Notes: a model not told the origin generated them from the letters alone. Positions 1-9,672 are shown, counted from the first letter of the stretch. The stretch is 64,000 bases of DNA from Herminiimonas arsenicoxydans (GCA_000026125.1 CU207211.1:434001-498000); one strand, 5' to 3'. Made by a program: numbers and translations.

Positions 1-885
1 TATGCAGCCATGCTGGACGGACGCGTGTCCGACCTGGAAATGGGCGGCATCATGCTGGCGATGCGCATCAAGGGTGAGTCGGTCGATGAGATCGCCGGCT
101 TTATCGATGCGGCGGAAGCATCGTTCGATCAATTGCCAGCGCCGCACGGCGACTATGCGCCGATTGTCATCCCGAGTTACAACGGTGCGCGCCAGATGCC
201 CAATCTGCTGCCCTTGCTGGCCTTGCTGCTGGCACGCGAAGGTGCGCCGGTATTTATCCACGGCGTGACTCGCGACCCGGGCCGGGTGACGAGTGCGGAA
301 ATTTTGAAAGAACTCGGCTATCCGGTTTCACACAATGCGCAGCAAGTCGCCGAACAGTTTGCGCGCCGTGCGCCAGTATTGATGCCGATAGAAGACCTGG
401 CGCCGCGCATGTCGCGTTTGCTGGCCATGCGCCGCATACTCGGCGTGCGTAACTCCACGCATACGCTGGTCAAGATCATGCAGCCGTTTGCCACCCCGGC
501 CTTGCGCCTGACTTCTTACACACATCCTGAATACCTTGCCATGTTGACCAGCTATTTCACGACAGCTGCGCCGGCTGAGCGTGGGGATGCATTTTTGATG
601 CGTGGCACAGAAGGCGAAACCGTTGCCAATGCCAAGCGTGCACAACAAATAAGCTGGATGCACGATGGTGAATGCACGATCCTGGTGCAAAAGCAGGAGC
701 CGACTGACGACTTGCCACCATTGCCTGCCGAACGCGATGCCGTGACGACTGCCAGATGGATAGAAGCCGCGTTGCGTGGCGAAGAGCCTGTCCCGACATC
801 CATTCTGGAGCAGGTGGAACAGTGTTTGCTTGTAGCTAAACATCTACAAAGTAAACATGGTGGTCAGGATGGAGCAGTTCGGTAA
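1..885 (+). CDS. ybiB: DNA-binding protein YbiB / TrpD2 family (5' end missing)
   Basis: The reading frame is open from the first base and ends in TAA at 883-885, so about 294 C-terminal residues are visible and the N-terminus lies outside the window. The fold resembles anthranilate phosphoribosyltransferase: a segment like GARQMPNLLPLLALLLA, then HGVTRDPGRVTSAEILKELG and a conserved SYTHPEY motif. Family members of this TrpD2/YbiB type lack the tryptophan biosynthetic role and bind nucleic acid in E. coli; that is family knowledge. The gene overlaps the next one (cobA) by up to 29 bases, so the two are probably co-translated. In related bacteria such a pair often sits near nitrite or nitrate assimilation genes, which would lie left of this window. 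Confidence 0.85.
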   Translation, partial: YAAMLDGRVSDLEMGGIMLAMRIKGESVDEIAGFIDAAEASFDQLPAPHGDYAPIVIPSYNGARQMPNLLPLLALLLAREGAPVFIHGVTRDPGRVTSAEILKELGYPVSHNAQQVAEQFARRAPVLMPIEDLAPRMSRLLAMRRILGVRNSTHTLVKIMQPFATPALRLTSYTHPEYLAMLTSYFTTAAPAERGDAFLMRGTEGETVANAKRAQQISWMHDGECTILVQKQEPTDDLPPLPAERDAVTTARWIEAALRGEEPVPTSILEQVEQCLLVAKHLQSKHGGQDGAVR

Positions 886-1657
886 GGTATTTTTGGTCGG
901 TGCAGGTCCGGGCGATCCGGATCTGCTGACAATCAAGGCGGTCAAGGCCATCGCCCGGGCGGATGTGATCCTGATCGACGATCTGGTCAATCCTGAAGTG
1001 TTGCAATATGCACAGGCAATTGCGCGCATCGTCAGTGTCGGCAAGCGCGGCGGCTGCAAACAAACTCCACAGGAATTCATCGAACGGCTGATGTTGTTCG
1101 AAGCGCAAGCCGGACAGTGCGTCGTGCGCTTGAAAGGCGGCGACCCGTTTATCTTCGGCCGTGGCGGCGAAGAGCGCGATCATTTGCAAGCTGAAGGTGT
1201 TGACGTGGAAGTGATCAACGGCATCAGCAGCGGCCTCGCTGCGCCGGCGTCGATAGGCGTTCCCCTCACGCATCGTGACTGGAGCCAGGGCGTAATCTTC
1301 ATTACCGGTCACGGCAAGAACGCCGAGTCCAATCCCGACTGGTATACGCTGGCCAAGCTCAATCTGACGCTGGTGATTTATATGGGCGTCGCACGTTGCA
1401 CAGAAATCCAGGCGGCCTTGCTGGAAGGCGGCAAAGCCGGCAGGACGCCGGTTGCCGTGATCCAGTCCGCAACCGGGGTGGCGCAGAGACAATTGATTAC
1501 GATCTTGTCGGAATTGCCGCAAGCACTGGCGAAATCGGCTATAGGCAGCCCGGCCATCATCGTGATCGGCGATGTGGTGCGTTGCGCGACGGAATTCGCC
1601 AGGCAGTCCAACGTTCAAACCCTGCGCGATATCGTGTTGCAAAAAATGACAGCATGA
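857..1657 (+). CDS. cobA: uroporphyrinogen-III C-methyltransferase (SUMT)
   Basis: This enzyme methylates uroporphyrinogen III at C2 and C7 with S-adenosylmethionine to give precorrin-2, the branch point to siroheme and cobalamin. The N-terminal glycine-rich motif VGAGPGDPDLLT, the VVRLKGGDPFIFGRGGEE block and the later GVPLTHR segment are typical of the tetrapyrrole methylase family. The 266 residues fit a stand-alone SUMT without the CysG dehydrogenase/chelatase part. The start could be 857 (MVVRMEQF) or the in-frame ATG at 869 (MEQFGKV), where homology seems to begin; both lie inside the end of ybiB. Siroheme is the cofactor of nitrite and sulfite reductases. Confidence 0.92.
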   Translation: MVVRMEQFGKVFLVGAGPGDPDLLTIKAVKAIARADVILIDDLVNPEVLQYAQAIARIVSVGKRGGCKQTPQEFIERLMLFEAQAGQCVVRLKGGDPFIFGRGGEERDHLQAEGVDVEVINGISSGLAAPASIGVPLTHRDWSQGVIFITGHGKNAESNPDWYTLAKLNLTLVIYMGVARCTEIQAALLEGGKAGRTPVAVIQSATGVAQRQLITILSELPQALAKSAIGSPAIIVIGDVVRCATEFARQSNVQTLRDIVLQKMTA

Positions 1658-1744
1658 GCTTTTGACATGGAATGAAAACAGCCGTGTCCTCCTGGCCGGC
1701 TACGCTTACAATCACGGCTTACTTTTTCTCGCTGGTAGTAAGTC

Positions 1745-2941
1745 ATGACAAAACAAGTTGATGTTGTCGTAATCGGCGCCGGTGCCGCAGGCATGATGTG
1801 CGCGGCGGTCGCCGGGCAACGCGGCAAAAGCGTGGTGCTGATCGATCATGCCGCCAAGCTGGCAGAAAAAATCCGTATCTCCGGCGGTGGCCGCTGCAAT
1901 TTCACGAACATTGACGCGACCCCGCAAAACTTCCTGTCGCAGAATCCGCATTTTTGCAAAAGCGCCTTGTCGCGCTATACGCCGCAGGATTTTCTCGCCT
2001 TGATGAAACGCTATCGCATTGCGTATCACGAGAAGCATAAGGGCCAGCTGTTCTGCGACGATACGGCCGAAGACATCATCAATATGCTGAAGGCCGAATG
2101 CGCACTCGGCAATGTGGCGTGGCGCATGCCATGTAATGTCAAGGCGATCAATAAAGATGGCGAGCTGTTCCGGATTGAAACGGATGCCGGCGATATTCTT
2201 GCCAACAGCGTGGTGATTGCGACCGGAGGTTTGTCGATTCCTAAAATCGGCGCCACTGATTTTGCCTATCGCATAGCCAAACAGTTCGACTTGAAAATGG
2301 TCGAGCCGCGCCCTGCGCTGGTGCCCTTGACGTTCGATGCCGAGAGTTGGCAGCCTTTTGTGGCGCTGGCCGGCATTGCCTTGCCGGTGGAAGTAGAAAC
2401 CGGCAGCAAGAAGGCACGTGGCTATTTCAAGGAGGATTTACTGTTTACACATCGCGGCCTGTCCGGGCCGGCGATTCTGCAAATCTCCAGCTTCTGGCAA
2501 CCGGGCGCACCGTTGATTATCAATCTGGTGCCCGAAGTCGATATTGCCGAAGCGCTGATAGAAGGCAAATCCAGCAGCAAGAAAAATCTTGGCAATCAAT
2601 TGGCGCAGTGGTTGCCTTCACGCCTGGCTGACGAGTGGCTGATCGTGAACGGCTTTAAAGGCGATGCGCGCGTCGCCGACATGCAAGACAAGCAGTTGCG
2701 CCAGTTGGGTGCCTCAATCAATCGCTGGAGCATTATTCCCAATGGCTCGGAAGGCTATCGCAAGGCGGAAGTCACGCTGGGTGGCATCGATACGCGCGAG
2801 TTGTCGCAGCAGACGATGATGGTAAACAAGGTGCCGGGCTTGCATTTCATTGGAGAGTCTGTCGATGTCACTGGTTGGTTGGGCGGTTATAACTTCCAGT
2901 GGGCCTGGGCGTCCGGTGTTGCGGCTGGGCAAGCAGTTTGA
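1745..2941 (+). CDS. YhiN/HI0933-family NAD(P)/FAD-dependent oxidoreductase
   Basis: A 398-residue flavoprotein. The N-terminus holds a Rossmann dinucleotide-binding motif (VVVIGAGAAGMMCA, residues about 6-19), followed by the family-typical KIRISGGGRCNFTN block near residue 45. The middle contains TGGLSIPKIGATDFAY, and the C-terminus ends with GESVDVTGWLGGYNFQWAWASG, a second FAD contact region. Family members are widespread (YhiN, BaiN) but most have no established substrate, so no specific reaction is assigned. The gene stands alone between cobA and rpsU, about 90 bases after cobA. Confidence 0.9.
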   Translation: MTKQVDVVVIGAGAAGMMCAAVAGQRGKSVVLIDHAAKLAEKIRISGGGRCNFTNIDATPQNFLSQNPHFCKSALSRYTPQDFLALMKRYRIAYHEKHKGQLFCDDTAEDIINMLKAECALGNVAWRMPCNVKAINKDGELFRIETDAGDILANSVVIATGGLSIPKIGATDFAYRIAKQFDLKMVEPRPALVPLTFDAESWQPFVALAGIALPVEVETGSKKARGYFKEDLLFTHRGLSGPAILQISSFWQPGAPLIINLVPEVDIAEALIEGKSSSKKNLGNQLAQWLPSRLADEWLIVNGFKGDARVADMQDKQLRQLGASINRWSIIPNGSEGYRKAEVTLGGIDTRELSQQTMMVNKVPGLHFIGESVDVTGWLGGYNFQWAWASGVAAGQAV

Positions 2942-3029
2942 TGTGCGGGCACCGGCAGCGATTTGCGTGACGCTTTTTCTCTAATCTGGGCGCAGGCAAA
3001 TAAAGAGTCTTCCATTTGTGGAACAAGAC

Positions 3030-3038
3030 TGCTATACT
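3030..3038 (+). promoter_or_regulatory. extended -10 promoter upstream of rpsU
   Basis: TGCTATACT at 3030-3038 is an extended -10 element (TG-N-TATACT), 36 bases before the rpsU start. A -35 at standard spacing is poor (TTCCAT, 3010-3015), which suits an extended -10 promoter. It would drive the rpsU-yqeY-dnaG(-rpoD) cluster. Predicted from sequence only. Confidence 0.5.
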
Positions 3039-3073
3039 CTTCGACTCACTACCCAACATTGGTTTACCTTTAC

Positions 3074-3286
3074 ATGACCACTATCCGCCTTAAAGAAAAC
3101 GAGCCGTTCGAAGTCGCTATGCGTCGCTTCAAGCGCACCATTGAAAAAACCGGTTTGCTGACCGATTTGCGCGCGCGCGAGTTTTACGAGAAGCCAACTG
3201 CTGAGCGTAAGCGCAAGCTCGCTGCTGCCGTGAAACGCCATTACAAGCGTATCCGCAGCCAGCAACTGCCTAAAAAGCTGTACTAA
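3074..3286 (+). CDS. rpsU: 30S ribosomal protein S21
   Basis: A basic 70-residue protein beginning [20 protein letters not shown], the usual S21 N-terminus and length. The ATG at 3074 is chosen because it gives the conserved start; the open frame extends upstream without homology. S21 is a small-subunit protein needed for initiation on many mRNAs. It is the first gene of the conserved rpsU-dnaG-rpoD macromolecular synthesis cluster, here with yqeY inserted before dnaG. Confidence 0.97.
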   Translation: MTTIRLKENEPFEVAMRRFKRTIEKTGLLTDLRAREFYEKPTAERKRKLAAAVKRHYKRIRSQQLPKKLY

Positions 3287-3414
3287 TTTCTGCAAGCTGT
3301 GCGCCACATTGTGCGTGCAGTTCAAGAAATTGGTTGCAAACCCGCTCCGGTGTTGGTCCGCAGCGGGTTTTGGCGTTTTAATGTTTCCATTATTTATCAG
3401 ATAGCGGAGTGCGT

Positions 3415-3864
3415 ATGAGCCTGAAAGAACAGATCACCGAAGACATGAAATCGGCCATGCGCGCCAAAGAGGCTGGCAAACTCGGTACGATTCGCCTGAT
3501 TACCTCTGCGATCAAGCAAAAAGAAGTCGATGAGCGCATCGAGCTGAGCGATACGCAAGTGCTGGCAATCATTGAAAAAATGATCAAGCAGCGCAAGGAT
3601 TCGATTTCGCAATTCCAGGCTGGCGGACGTCAGGATCTGGTCGATATCGAAGAGGCTGAACTCTCTGTCTTGACGACTTATATGCCTAGCGCACTGTCCG
3701 ATGCTGAAGTGCAGGGTGAAGTCGCCGCTGCCGTGGCTGCATCCGGTGCTGCTGGCCCACAGGATATGGGCAAAGTGATGGCAATCTTGAAGGCGAAGCT
3801 CGCCGGCCGTGCCGATATGACGGCTGTATCCGGCCTGGTTAAAGCTGCATTGACCAAAGGCTAA
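3415..3864 (+). CDS. yqeY: GatB/YqeY domain-containing protein
   Basis: A 149-residue protein of the YqeY family: N-terminal SLKEQITEDMKSAMRAKE, central IEKMIKQRKDSISQF, and a C-terminal MGKVMAILKAKLAGRADM helix bundle resembling the tail domain of the amidotransferase subunit GatB. Family members may act on tRNA-dependent amidation or tRNA binding, but the role is not settled. The ATG at 3415 follows a GGAG ribosome binding site; a GTG two codons earlier is less likely. It lies between rpsU and dnaG, as in many beta- and alphaproteobacteria. Confidence 0.92.
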   Translation: MSLKEQITEDMKSAMRAKEAGKLGTIRLITSAIKQKEVDERIELSDTQVLAIIEKMIKQRKDSISQFQAGGRQDLVDIEEAELSVLTTYMPSALSDAEVQGEVAAAVAASGAAGPQDMGKVMAILKAKLAGRADMTAVSGLVKAALTKG

Positions 3865-3913
3865 GTGCCTTTTTGTCGCCCATATTCAAACTCGCGATTA
3901 ACTTGATACCGGC

Positions 3914-5722
3914 GTGATTCCACAGTCGTTTATCCAGGATCTGCTCAACCGCGTCGATATCGTCGATGTGGTGGGCCGTTACGTGCAGTTGAAAAAGGGT
4001 GGCGCTAATTTCATGGGCTTGTGCCCGTTTCACAACGAAAAATCCCCCAGTTTTACGGTCAGTCCGACCAAGCAGTTTTATCATTGCTTTGGCTGTGGAG
4101 CGCATGGCACGGCGATCGGATTTCTGATCGAATATTCCGGCATGGGTTTCGTCGAGGCGGTCAAGGATCTGGCACAAAACGTTGGCATGCTCGTGCCGGA
4201 AGCTGAAGACCGTTTGCCGCCCGCACAGCGTGCCGAGCAGCAGGCGAAGAGTATGGCATTGTCGGAAGCGATGAATCGCGCATGCGATTTTTATCGCCAG
4301 CAATTGCGGCATGCCGAGGGTGCAAAAAATTATTTGATTGGGCGTGGCCTGACAGGTGAGGTCGCGGCGCGTTATGGCATGGGCTATGCACCTGACGGCT
4401 GGGATGGTTTGCGCGCAGTGTTCCCCGATTACGAGCTGGATGCGCTGGTTGAATGCGGTCTGGTGATCGACAAGGCGGAAGAAGAGGGCGCAGATCATCG
4501 TCAGCGCAAACGTTACGACCGATTCCGTGACCGCATCATGTTCCCGATCCGTAATTCCAAGGGCCAGGTCATCGGTTTTGGTGGTCGCGTGATGGGCGAC
4601 GGTGAGCCCAAATACTTGAATTCGCCGGAAACGCCCTTATTTCAGAAAGGTAGCGAACTGTATGGCTTGTTTGAAGCGCGGCAGGCGATACGCGAGGCAG
4701 GTTACGCCTTGGTAACAGAAGGTTATATGGATGTGGTCGCGCTGGCGCAACTTGGTTTTCCGCAAGCGGTGGCCACGCTGGGAACCGCCTGTACATCGAT
4801 ACACGTGCAAAAGCTGCTGCGCCAAACCGATCAGGTGATTTTCAGTTTCGACGGCGACAAGGCTGGTCGACGAGCGGCCCGCCGTGCGCTGGAAGCCAGT
4901 TTGCCGTATGCCGGCGACAACAAGGTAATCAAATTCCTGTTCCTGCCTAGCGAGCATGACCCGGATAGTTATATCCGCGCAATGGGCGCGGAATCGTTCG
5001 AAAAGCAGGTGCAGGATGCAATGCCCTTGTCGCAATTCCTGTTGAAGGAAGCAGTAGGCGATAACGATCTCGGCACGCCGGAAGGCAGAGCGCGTACGCA
5101 ATTCGATGCCAAGCCCTTGTTGCAGGCATTGCCGCCATCGTCATTGCGTTTGCAGATCGTGCGTGGCCTGGCGCAGATTACGGAAAGTACGCCGGCAGAA
5201 ATTGAAGCGCTGTTTGAGTTGGTGCAACCGATTTCACGCGTGCGGGCTGCCCCTCCCAAAGGCAAGCGTACGGCGCCGGTCGGACTGGAGCGCCAGATCA
5301 TGCGCCTGCTGGTGGAGCATCCGGTTCTGGCAGCAGAACTCGATCAGGCTGCGCTGGATGTGGCGGCGCACTTTGCGCCCGAGAGAGCCGATATGCTGGT
5401 GCAACTGGTAACCATGAGTCGCGAAATGGGCGTGCATGCGAATTTTGCAACGCTGGCTGAATTGTTACGTTCCAGCGGTTCGGATTTCGATACTCTGGTT
5501 GCGGAGATCGCGGCAGAATCCGAATCGGATGTCGATGCCGCGCGTCTGGAACTGGCCGGTGCGATCCGTCAGACCAAAATGAAGATGCTGGCGACGGAAA
5601 TGGAAACGCTGATCGCTAGCGGTTTGAGCGGCGAACAGGCTCAGGCGCGCTATCGCGAATTGACCTTGCAGCAGGAGCAATTGCGACGTCAGGCGCAGGC
5701 GGAAATGGCGCAAAGAGGCTGA
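3914..5722 (+). CDS. dnaG: DNA primase DnaG
   Basis: DnaG makes RNA primers for lagging-strand synthesis together with DnaB helicase. The 602 residues show the N-terminal CHC2 zinc finger (C37, H40, C58, C61 within CPFHNEK...YHCFGCG), the RNAP-like basic region, the TOPRIM metal site (VTEGYMDVVAL and later FSFDGDKAGRRAA) and a helical C-terminal helicase-binding region. Translation starts at a GTG (3914), supported by the conserved MIPQSFIQDLLNRVDIVDVV start. It follows yqeY by about 50 bases in the macromolecular synthesis cluster. Confidence 0.97.
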   Translation: MIPQSFIQDLLNRVDIVDVVGRYVQLKKGGANFMGLCPFHNEKSPSFTVSPTKQFYHCFGCGAHGTAIGFLIEYSGMGFVEAVKDLAQNVGMLVPEAEDRLPPAQRAEQQAKSMALSEAMNRACDFYRQQLRHAEGAKNYLIGRGLTGEVAARYGMGYAPDGWDGLRAVFPDYELDALVECGLVIDKAEEEGADHRQRKRYDRFRDRIMFPIRNSKGQVIGFGGRVMGDGEPKYLNSPETPLFQKGSELYGLFEARQAIREAGYALVTEGYMDVVALAQLGFPQAVATLGTACTSIHVQKLLRQTDQVIFSFDGDKAGRRAARRALEASLPYAGDNKVIKFLFLPSEHDPDSYIRAMGAESFEKQVQDAMPLSQFLLKEAVGDNDLGTPEGRARTQFDAKPLLQALPPSSLRLQIVRGLAQITESTPAEIEALFELVQPISRVRAAPPKGKRTAPVGLERQIMRLLVEHPVLAAELDQAALDVAAHFAPERADMLVQLVTMSREMGVHANFATLAELLRSSGSDFDTLVAEIAAESESDVDAARLELAGAIRQTKMKMLATEMETLIASGLSGEQAQARYRELTLQQEQLRRQAQAEMAQRG

Positions 5723-5758
5723 TTTTGCTCTTGCGTAGGAAGGGAGTGCTCCCCCATA

Positions 5759-5767
5759 TGCTATAAT
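5759..5767 (+). promoter_or_regulatory. extended -10 promoter inside the cluster, upstream of rpoD
   Basis: TGCTATAAT at 5759-5767 is a perfect extended -10 element in the 208-base gap between dnaG and rpoD. A small GGGAG-TG-CTCCC hairpin (5742-5753) lies just upstream where a -35 would be. It would allow rpoD to be transcribed independently of rpsU-dnaG, as is known for rpoD in enterobacteria. Predicted, not shown. Confidence 0.5.
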
Positions 5768-5930
5768 TAAAGGCTTTCGATTCAACGCCTTAGAGTTGTA
5801 GGTAATGTAGTGATCGAAAAGAAAATCAATTAACTTGCGCGGGCGGAAGCCGGAAGTGAATGCGCACATCTGCTCATTGAGCGCGGCTTCAGCTGCGTTT
5901 CAGAGCATAACCCAGTTGGTAGTTGATCCA

Positions 5931-8432
5931 ATGGCGAATGCAATGAAGAAACCCGCGAAAAATCAGATACTTGCTGCGAGTAAAGCCGAAACGGCTGCGG
6001 CAAAATCGACTAAACCTGTGGCAAAAAAAGTGGCCAGCCAGTCTGCTGGCAAAGCTGTATCGTCCTCCAATGTAAAGGCAGTAAAGTCGCCAACCAAGGC
6101 ACCAACGAAAACCGCTACCCTGGTAGCGAAATCTGCGGCGGCCAAACCTTCATCCAAAGTTGCTGCAAAGCCGGTATCAGTGCAATCGAAAGCCCCTGTG
6201 ACAAATAAGAAATCTGAAGTGAAGTCCACTAGCAAATCAGCTAAAGTCGAACCAAAAGTCGAGTCGCGTCCTGGCGTCAATGTCATGATCACACCGACCG
6301 TCAGTCAAACTACTGATGCGGCCACACTAGCTGCAATTGATACGTCCGGCTATATCCTGCCGTCGATCAAGGTACCTGGTCGTCGCGGTCGCAAGCCAAA
6401 AGAATTCCAGCCGGAGAACGACGAAGTTGCAGCATTGAATGCCGTCGAACGTGCAGAATTGAAAGCTGTCGACAAGGCCAAGGCCAAAGACCGCAAAGCC
6501 AAAGAAAAAGCATTGCTGAAAGATGCGTTCTCGAACGACACCGAAGCCAGCGAAGAAGAACTTGAAGCCCGCCGTCAAAAGCTGAAAACGCTGATCAAGT
6601 TCGGCAAGGAACGCGGCTTCCTCACGTACGCAGAAATCAACGATCATCTGCCGGAAAACATCATCGATCCGGAAGCGATCGAAGGCATCATCGGTACCTT
6701 CAATGACATGGGTATCGCTGTCTACGAACAGGCGCCTGATGCGGAAACGCTGCTCCTGTCGGACAACGTCGCAACCGTTGCCAGCGACGATGAAGCCGAA
6801 GCTGCGGCTGAAGCTGCGCTGTCAACCGTCGATTCCGATTTCGGCCGCACCACCGATCCGGTACGTATGTACATGCGCGAAATGGGTTCGGTTGAGCTGC
6901 TGACACGCGAAGGCGAAATCGATATTGCGAAGCGTATCGAAGACGGCCTGCGCGACATGATTCAGGCCATCTCGGCGTGCCCGACCACGATTGCTGAAAT
7001 CATGGCTGCTGCCGAACGCATTTCCAAAGATGAAGCCAAGATTGACGAAATCGTTGATGGCCTGGTCGACATGAATGCATCCGAGCCGGTCATTGCGCCA
7101 CCTGCACCTGCCGCTGCTTCCGATGAGGAAGAAGAGGAAGAGGAAGAGGAAGAAGCCGAGGAAGAAGAAGAAACGCCAGCTGCTTCGGGCGCGGCCGGCT
7201 TCTCCTCCGAGCAACTGGAACAACTGAAGCGTGATTCGCTCGCCAAGTTCTCAACGATCGCCATGCAATTCGACAAGATGCGCAAGGCTTTCGAGAAGGA
7301 AGGCTACAACTCCAAGCCTTACGTGAAGGCGCAGGAAATTATTTCCAACGAGTTGCTGGGCATACGTTTTACCGCCAAGGTTGTCGAAAAACTGTGCGAT
7401 ACCTTGCGTGGCCAGGTAGATGAAGTGCGCCAAATCGAAAAACAGATTCTAGACATTGCCGTGAATCGTTGTGAAATGCCTCGCAATCATTTCATCAAGG
7501 TTTTTCCGGGCAATGAAACCAATCTGGATTGGGTTGATGGCGAGGTCGAAGGCAATCATCCGTACAGCATCGTACTTGCGCGTAACGTGCCGGCCGTCAA
7601 AGAGCTGCAGCAAAAACTAATCGATTTGCAGGCACGAGTCGTATTGCCATTGCCAGATTTGCGTGCGATTAACCGCAAGATGGCTGCCGGCGAAATGAAG
7701 GCACGCAAAGCGAAACGCGAAATGACCGAGGCTAACCTGCGTCTGGTGATTTCGATCGCGAAAAAATACACCAACCGCGGTTTGCAATTCCTGGATCTGA
7801 TCCAGGAGGGCAATATCGGTTTGATGAAGGCAGTCGACAAGTTTGAATACCGTCGCGGCTTTAAATTCTCGACCTACGCAACATGGTGGATTCGCCAGGC
7901 CATTACTCGTTCGATCGCCGATCAGGCGCGCACCATCCGTATTCCTGTGCACATGATCGAAACGATCAACAAGATGAATCGCATCTCGCGTCAGATCTTG
8001 CAGGAAACCGGTGCAGAACCGGATCCGGCAACCTTGGCGATCAAGATGGAAATGCCGGAAGACAAAATCCGCAAGATCATGAAGATCGCGAAAGAACCGA
8101 TTTCGATGGAAACACCGATCGGCGACGACGACGATTCGCATCTGGGCGATTTCATCGAAGACAACAACACATTGGCGCCAGCCGATGCAGCGTTGCACGC
8201 TTCGATGCGCGGCGTGGTCAAGGATGTACTCGATTCTCTGACGCCACGCGAAGCCAAGGTATTGCGCATGCGTTTCGGTATTGAAATGTCGACCGACCAC
8301 ACGCTGGAAGAAGTTGGCAAACAGTTCGACGTAACACGCGAACGCATTCGCCAAATTGAAGCAAAAGCATTGCGGAAATTGCGTCATCCTTCACGTTCGG
8401 ATAAACTGAAGAGCTTCCTGGAAGGTAATTAA
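5931..8432 (+). CDS. rpoD: RNA polymerase primary sigma factor RpoD (sigma-70)
   Basis: The primary housekeeping sigma factor. From the ATG at 5931 it has 833 residues, longer than the E. coli protein (613). About the first 140 residues are a lysine/alanine/proline-rich low-complexity extension resembling histone H1 tails. Region 1.1 follows near residue 200 and region 1.2 near 305 ([12 protein letters not shown]). The non-conserved region carries an almost uninterrupted Glu run near residues 396-414. Region 2 ([20 protein letters not shown], then [12 protein letters not shown]) starts near residue 620, and region 4 has the helix-turn-helix [18 protein letters not shown]. The start is not certain: ATG 5943 is an alternative and neither has a strong ribosome binding site. 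Confidence 0.96.
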   Translation: MANAMKKPAKNQILAASKAETAAAKSTKPVAKKVASQSAGKAVSSSNVKAVKSPTKAPTKTATLVAKSAAAKPSSKVAAKPVSVQSKAPVTNKKSEVKSTSKSAKVEPKVESRPGVNVMITPTVSQTTDAATLAAIDTSGYILPSIKVPGRRGRKPKEFQPENDEVAALNAVERAELKAVDKAKAKDRKAKEKALLKDAFSNDTEASEEELEARRQKLKTLIKFGKERGFLTYAEINDHLPENIIDPEAIEGIIGTFNDMGIAVYEQAPDAETLLLSDNVATVASDDEAEAAAEAALSTVDSDFGRTTDPVRMYMREMGSVELLTREGEIDIAKRIEDGLRDMIQAISACPTTIAEIMAAAERISKDEAKIDEIVDGLVDMNASEPVIAPPAPAAASDEEEEEEEEEEAEEEEETPAASGAAGFSSEQLEQLKRDSLAKFSTIAMQFDKMRKAFEKEGYNSKPYVKAQEIISNELLGIRFTAKVVEKLCDTLRGQVDEVRQIEKQILDIAVNRCEMPRNHFIKVFPGNETNLDWVDGEVEGNHPYSIVLARNVPAVKELQQKLIDLQARVVLPLPDLRAINRKMAAGEMKARKAKREMTEANLRLVISIAKKYTNRGLQFLDLIQEGNIGLMKAVDKFEYRRGFKFSTYATWWIRQAITRSIADQARTIRIPVHMIETINKMNRISRQILQETGAEPDPATLAIKMEMPEDKIRKIMKIAKEPISMETPIGDDDDSHLGDFIEDNNTLAPADAALHASMRGVVKDVLDSLTPREAKVLRMRFGIEMSTDHTLEEVGKQFDVTRERIRQIEAKALRKLRHPSRSDKLKSFLEGN

Positions 8433-8448
8433 TTTCTGATCAGGTTAC

Positions 8449-8527
<79 letters not shown>

Positions 8528-8535
8528 TATAAAAC

Positions 8536-8567
8536 AAGGGGTTACGATGATTCGTAACCCCTTTTTT
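8536..8567 (+). terminator. intrinsic terminator after rpoD-tRNA
   Basis: A 12-bp perfect stem (8536-8547 with 8552-8563) with loop TGAT, followed by a T run. It ends the rpoD-tRNA transcript. A decayed copy lies at 9673-9702. Confidence 0.9.
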
Positions 8568-8580
8568 CATTTGAGTATCA

Positions 8581-8628
8581 ACGGAAAAAAGGGGCGTTAC
8601 TCAGCAACACAGCCCCTTTTTGTTCCGT
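8581..8628. terminator. second, bidirectional terminator hairpin
   Basis: AAAAAGGGGC (8586-8595) pairs with GCCCCTTTTT (8612-8621); the stem can extend outward through ACGGAA/TTCCGT. A- and T-tracts on both sides allow termination in both directions. It lies between the tRNA and the minus-strand host-attachment gene. Confidence 0.7.
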
Positions 8629-8817
8629 TGTCGTTGTCGTCTGGGGTCGCTGGCGCGATCTCCAGACGACAGGCGGATATGGAAGATCGTAACGTGAGAA
8701 TTAAATCTTAATAATTGTATTTTTTTGAAAGCAGCATGTGTGTTTTGATGTTTATGTTTATTTTTATGTATTTGTAGCTCCCCGTGTTACTTCAACGCGG
8801 AGGTAAGACCGATCCTC

Positions 8818-9276
8818 TCAATCGGGCGACCGTAAGGCGTCATCAACACGATTCTTCAACTCCGAACCATGGTAGCGCGTCAAATCGCTCGCAACGCAAC
8901 TCCGTACCAACTTCTCAGAGGCACTGCTCAAATAGGGTCTGAGTTCGCCTAGCATCGGGCTGGTAGCGATCAGTACTAGCGCATTGCAGCGTTGCCCGGC
9001 TACCCCTGCGTTGATGTAATCCGCAAGTTGTCGGGCAAAGCCGGCACGCTCTTTCGCGTGGGCTTCGGTATGTGGTTCAAACTGCGTGCCAGCATGTCCG
9101 GTGCGACCGTGTCCCTTGCCCGCAGCGCCTGTCAGGTCGCCCCCATTGGCCTTGCTGGTGAGACTGGTGTGGGGATGAATAAAGTCGACTAGCTCGATGA
9201 GTGACTGATCCTTGGCATGACGCTCGAAGCAACGTGCACGCTCGGCGTTTGCTATTAAAATCCAAGTCTTTTCCAT
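8818..9276 (-). CDS. host attachment family protein (BaeRF-like)
   Basis: A 152-residue protein beginning MEKTWILIANAERARCFERH, the typical start of the Host_attach/baeRF family. These proteins were named from a plant-attachment gene of Agrobacterium and resemble the peptide-release-factor eRF1 fold; their real function is unclear. The C-terminal part (ALVLIATSPMLGELRPYLS) fits the family. The ATG is preceded by a strong AAAGGAG ribosome binding site. The gene sits between the intact tRNA and its decayed partial copy, so it may have come in with a tRNA-targeting insertion. Confidence 0.85.
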   Translation of the reverse strand: MEKTWILIANAERARCFERHAKDQSLIELVDFIHPHTSLTSKANGGDLTGAAGKGHGRTGHAGTQFEPHTEAHAKERAGFARQLADYINAGVAGQRCNALVLIATSPMLGELRPYLSSASEKLVRSCVASDLTRYHGSELKNRVDDALRSPD

Positions 9277-9518
9277 GATGCTCCTTTCGTTGCGAGAAGT
9301 AGCTCCGGTGGTTTGAACAACTTTCCCTCGAATTTTAGGTGTACTCCAGACGGATTGCGGAAGATGCAGAGTTGTCCGCGGAAGCGGTGGTCGCTTACGA
9401 CGAACAGAGCGACGCGGTGGATAACTCGGGGTGCATCGGTAATCTCATTGTATGCAGCCTCGGCTAGCCATTGATCTACTTTATTTAATATACTCCAAAA
9501 TTCAGTGCTCAGATTCAC
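9255..9518 (-). CDS. small hypothetical ORF upstream of the host-attachment gene
   Basis: An 87-codon open frame overlapping the start of the host-attachment gene by 22 bases. It is not recognised. The segment RVALFVVSDHRFRGQLCIFRNPSGVHLKFEGKL has a protein-like look with mixed hydrophobic and basic residues, but there is no clear ribosome binding site and the downstream ribosome binding site lies inside it. It may be a gene fragment in a decayed insertion. Confidence 0.25.
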   Translation of the reverse strand: MNLSTEFWSILNKVDQWLAEAAYNEITDAPRVIHRVALFVVSDHRFRGQLCIFRNPSGVHLKFEGKLFKPPELLLATKGASWKRLGF

Positions 9519-9611
9519 AAGTTCGGGAAGTCAAAAAACGTGACAATTCTGGCGATGTTTGACGAGCGGCAGCGAGTGGGGCGAGCAATAAAATTTTTAA
9601 AATCAATGGAT

Positions 9612-9664
9612 CCTGCTAACTCAGCATCCGTGGGTGCCATGTTCGACTTACGGGAGGCTCGCCA
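9612..9664 (+). pseudogene. decayed 3' half of the CAU tRNA
   Basis: From about 9619 the sequence follows the anticodon arm, variable region, T arm and acceptor end of the tRNA at 8449-8527 with scattered substitutions (for example GTGCCATGTTCGACTTACGG against GTGCCGTGTTCGACTCACGG). The 5' half is absent, so it cannot fold as a tRNA. Together with the copied terminator just downstream it forms an imperfect direct repeat of the region 8485-8571, as left by site-specific insertion at, or partial duplication of, a tRNA gene. Confidence 0.75.
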
Positions 9665-9672
9665 TTAAAATC

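Noticed and set aside
328..843. Long minus-strand frame inside ybiB
   Set aside because: Lies entirely within a well-supported gene and has no recognisable protein features; a shadow frame.
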